Assembly: GCF_025934275.1 (NCBI RefSeq) | Contig: NZ_JAICYI010000042.1 | Location: 1-32,075 of the forward strand | Reading direction: 5' to 3' | Source: Phenylobacterium sp. | GTDB lineage: Bacteria > Pseudomonadota > Alphaproteobacteria > Caulobacterales > Caulobacteraceae | Length of the DNA: 32,075 nt | Shown here: positions 30,390 through 32,075 of the stretch, piece by piece | How the letters are laid out: every line of letters begins with the position of its first letter | Position numbering within the stretch: position 1 is the stretch's first letter | Program-made: the position numbers and the translations under genes | The notes under the pieces: model-generated | What the model saw: only the letters and a program-made list of their open reading frames with translations | Database searches by the model: none | What the model was told of the DNA's origin: nothing

Positions 30390-31357
30390 CTGAGGAGCGG
30401 CGTCAGCGGGGCCGCGCCCACCAAGTGCTCGCCCAACAGGGTCGCGAAGATCAGCGCCAGGTAGAGGATCGAGAAGGCGAACAGATTGCGCGCGTCCCTG
30501 GCCCCGGCGCGGACATCGTAGAGCCCATCCTTGCGCGCGTCCGGCGTCTCGCCCGCGTGGCTGCGGAGCAGGCGGACCGCGAGCAGCAGGAACATCAGCC
30601 CGCCCGCGCCGGCGACCCCGAGGTAGACCGGGCCCCCCAAGCCGGTGAAGGCCGGCGCCAGGCAGAGCGGGATGAGCAGCAGCGAGTAGATCAGGATCTG
30701 CCGGCGGGTGGCGGCCGCGCCGGCCACCACGGGCATCATCGGCACGCCGGCCTCGGCATAGTCCTCGCGCGTGTAGAGCGAGAGCGCCCAGAAGTGCGGC
30801 GGGGTCCAGAAGAAGATGATCGCGCAGAGCAGCCAGGCGTTCAGCGGCGCGGAGCCGGTCGCTGCGGCCCAGCCGATCACCGGCGGCAGGGCGCCGGCCA
30901 ACCCGCCGATGACGATGTTCTGCGCCGTCCAGCGCTTCAGCCAGATCGTGTAAACGACCGCGTAGAAGAAGATGGTGAAGGCGAGCAGGGCCGCGGCGAA
31001 CCAGTTCAGCGCCATGCCCATCAGCATCACCGAGAACATCGACAGCACGACGCCTAGCGCCAGCGCATCGGCGCCCTGCACCCGGCCGGCCGGCACCGGC
31101 CGCCCGCGGGTGCGGCGCATCTTCGCGTCGATGTCGGCGTCATACCACATGTTGAGCGCCCCCGAGGCGCCTGCGCCCACGGCGATGCAGAGGATCGCCA
31201 CGGCCGCCAGCACGGGGTTGAGCGGCCGGTCCGCGCAGACGAGCCCGGTGAGCGCGGTGAACACCACCAGCGACATCACCCGGGGCTTGAGCAGCTGGAT
31301 GAAGTCCTGCCAGCGGGCGGGCGCGTGCGATCTGTCGGCGGCCTGGGCCATGGACAT
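30386..31357 (-). CDS. ctaB: Protoheme IX farnesyltransferase (heme O synthase)
   Basis: A 323-residue polytopic UbiA-family prenyltransferase that converts heme b to heme o for the aa3 oxidase. It has [17 protein letters not shown] near 22-38, the prenyl-diphosphate/Mg motif [19 protein letters not shown] at 69-87, and a second conserved loop [19 protein letters not shown]. The start at 31357 is chosen because the conserved domain begins about 18 residues later; an ATG two codons in (31351) is equally possible, and neither has a strong ribosome binding site. The frame stays open upstream through the repeat region, but that part is not conserved. Confidence 0.95.
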   Translation of the reverse strand: MSMAQAADRSHAPARWQDFIQLLKPRVMSLVVFTALTGLVCADRPLNPVLAAVAILCIAVGAGASGALNMWYDADIDAKMRRTRGRPVPAGRVQGADALALGVVLSMFSVMLMGMALNWFAAALLAFTIFFYAVVYTIWLKRWTAQNIVIGGLAGALPPVIGWAAATGSAPLNAWLLCAIIFFWTPPHFWALSLYTREDYAEAGVPMMPVVAGAAATRRQILIYSLLLIPLCLAPAFTGLGGPVYLGVAGAGGLMFLLLAVRLLRSHAGETPDARKDGLYDVRAGARDARNLFAFSILYLALIFATLLGEHLVGAAPLTPLLR

Positions 31358-31555
31358 GAAGTCTATACTCTCAAATGCTCGAAGGGCGCGCTCCCTGCGT
31401 CCGCCGTCTACGGGGGCGGGGAACTGCGCCCCGCAGAGGGCGTGGTGGAGGGGGCGAGCCACGGACCGTGCGACTGCTCGCCCCTCCCACCATCGGCTCT
31501 TCGCTTCGCTCGGCGGATTGTCGCCCGTCCTCATTAATGGGGAGGGTGGCGCCGG
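31358..31555. repeat. Intergenic hairpin-forming repeat between ctaD and ctaB
   Basis: A 198-bp gap inside the otherwise tight cluster. Its centre is a 17-bp imperfect inverted repeat (31443-31459 with 31476-31492, 15 of 17 paired, arms of the form TGGTGGAGGGGGCGAGC). On one side lies a GCTTCGCTTCGC-containing stretch with CCTCATTAATGGGGAGG (about 31529-31548), on the other GGGGCGGGGAACTGCGCCCC (31413-31432). It has no gene. Length, GC-rich hairpins and placement suggest an interspersed intergenic element of the REP/MITE sort, but copies elsewhere cannot be checked here. Confidence 0.5.
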
Positions 31556-32075
31556 CTAGTGGATGTCGGCCCTGATCACCGGCAGCTCGTTGAACTGGTG
31601 GAACGGCGGCGGCGAGGGCAGCGTCCACTCCAGCGTCGTGGCGCCCTCGCCCCACGGGTTGGCCTCGGCCTTGCGGCGGAACACCATCGCGTCGAGCAGG
31701 ACGACCAGGAAGACGCCCACGCCCACCAGCGTCACGACGTAACCGAACGAGGAGACCTGGTTCCAGTAGGTGAAGGCGTCGGGGTAATCCACGTAGCGCC
31801 GGGGCATGCCCTGCAGGCCCAGGAAGTGCATCGGGAAGAAGATCAGGTTCACGCCGATGAAGGTGATCCAGAAGTGCAGGACCGCGAGCCATTCGCGGTA
31901 TTTCACGCCCCACATCTTCTCGAACCAGTAGTAGAAGCCCGCGAAGATCGCGAAGACCGCGCCCAGGCTCAGCACGTAGTGGAAGTGAGCCACCACGTAG
32001 TAGGTGTCCTGGAATTGGAAATCGAGGCCGGCGTTGGCGAGGACCACGCCGGTGACGCCGCCGACCGTGAAGACG
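31556..32075 (-). CDS. ctaD: Cytochrome c oxidase subunit I, C-terminal part (cut by window end)
   Basis: The visible 172 residues are the end of subunit I of the aa3-type oxidase; the frame is open to the window edge. They include [31 protein letters not shown] with the heme a3 and heme a histidine ligands, [32 protein letters not shown], and the C-terminal tail ending PVIRADIH. The catalytic core with CuB ligands lies outside the window. It is the upstream member of the ctaD-ctaB-ctaG group. Confidence 0.97.
   Translation of the reverse strand, partial: VFTVGGVTGVVLANAGLDFQFQDTYYVVAHFHYVLSLGAVFAIFAGFYYWFEKMWGVKYREWLAVLHFWITFIGVNLIFFPMHFLGLQGMPRRYVDYPDAFTYWNQVSSFGYVVTLVGVGVFLVVLLDAMVFRRKAEANPWGEGATTLEWTLPSPPPFHQFNELPVIRADIH

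Overview
The window is very GC-rich and reads as chromosomal DNA of an alphaproteobacterium, most likely Caulobacteraceae and perhaps Phenylobacterium. This rests on the gene order cox cluster / SURF1 / threonine synthase / M16 peptidase / acetyltransferase / GEDEF-EAL phosphodiesterase, on an alphaproteobacterial-type LexA box (GTTC-N7-GTTC), and on frequent leaderless or tightly coupled starts. No tRNA, rRNA or CRISPR array was seen.

Region 1 (about 1-3,310) looks like an acquired island. It begins with the last codons of an unidentified, possibly transposase, gene. Next come a RelA/SpoT-domain nucleotidyltransferase-like protein and a PrlF-type antitoxin on the minus strand. Divergent from these are a winged-helix DNA-binding protein and a YhaV-type toxin. 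The toxin and antitoxin are not in one operon: they lie on opposite strands of a 254-bp control region holding four GGAC-N6-GTCC inverted repeats, three of them spaced exactly 23 bp apart. This split, operator-rich module with a RelA/SpoT gene behind the antitoxin is the most unusual part of the window.

Region 2 (3,530-9,700) starts with a predicted SOS-controlled gene of unknown function. It is followed by a two-gene operon encoding a feruloyl-CoA-synthase-like acyl-CoA ligase and a thiamine-diphosphate enzyme. Then come a secreted protein built of five repeated four-cysteine modules (minus strand) and a small secreted YbjN-like protein (plus strand).

Region 3 (9,702-17,659) is a long minus-strand run, read in the order: YceI protein, cytochrome b561-YceI fusion, Sua5/TsaC tRNA-modification enzyme, FAD-linked 2-hydroxyacid dehydrogenase, alpha/beta hydrolase, YaaA, SDR dehydrogenase, nitronate-monooxygenase-like flavoprotein. 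The first five genes are overlapping or separated by less than 25 bp and are probably one operon.

Region 4 (17,809-22,520) contains an acyl-CoA dehydrogenase, an amidohydrolase divergent from a 3-methyladenine DNA glycosylase, a peroxiredoxin and a YqgE/AlgH protein.

Region 5 (22,517-32,075, all minus strand) is the aa3-type cytochrome c oxidase cluster and its downstream operon: ctaD (cut by the window end), an intergenic hairpin repeat, ctaB, a 50-residue single-pass membrane protein too short for ordinary ORF calling, ctaG, ctaE, DUF983, SURF1, thrC, an M16 peptidase, a GNAT acetyltransferase and a pdeA-like c-di-GMP phosphodiesterase. The last gene keeps the altered GEDEF motif, an intact EAL site and a C-terminal Arg-Gly like that of the ClpXP-degraded Caulobacter PdeA.
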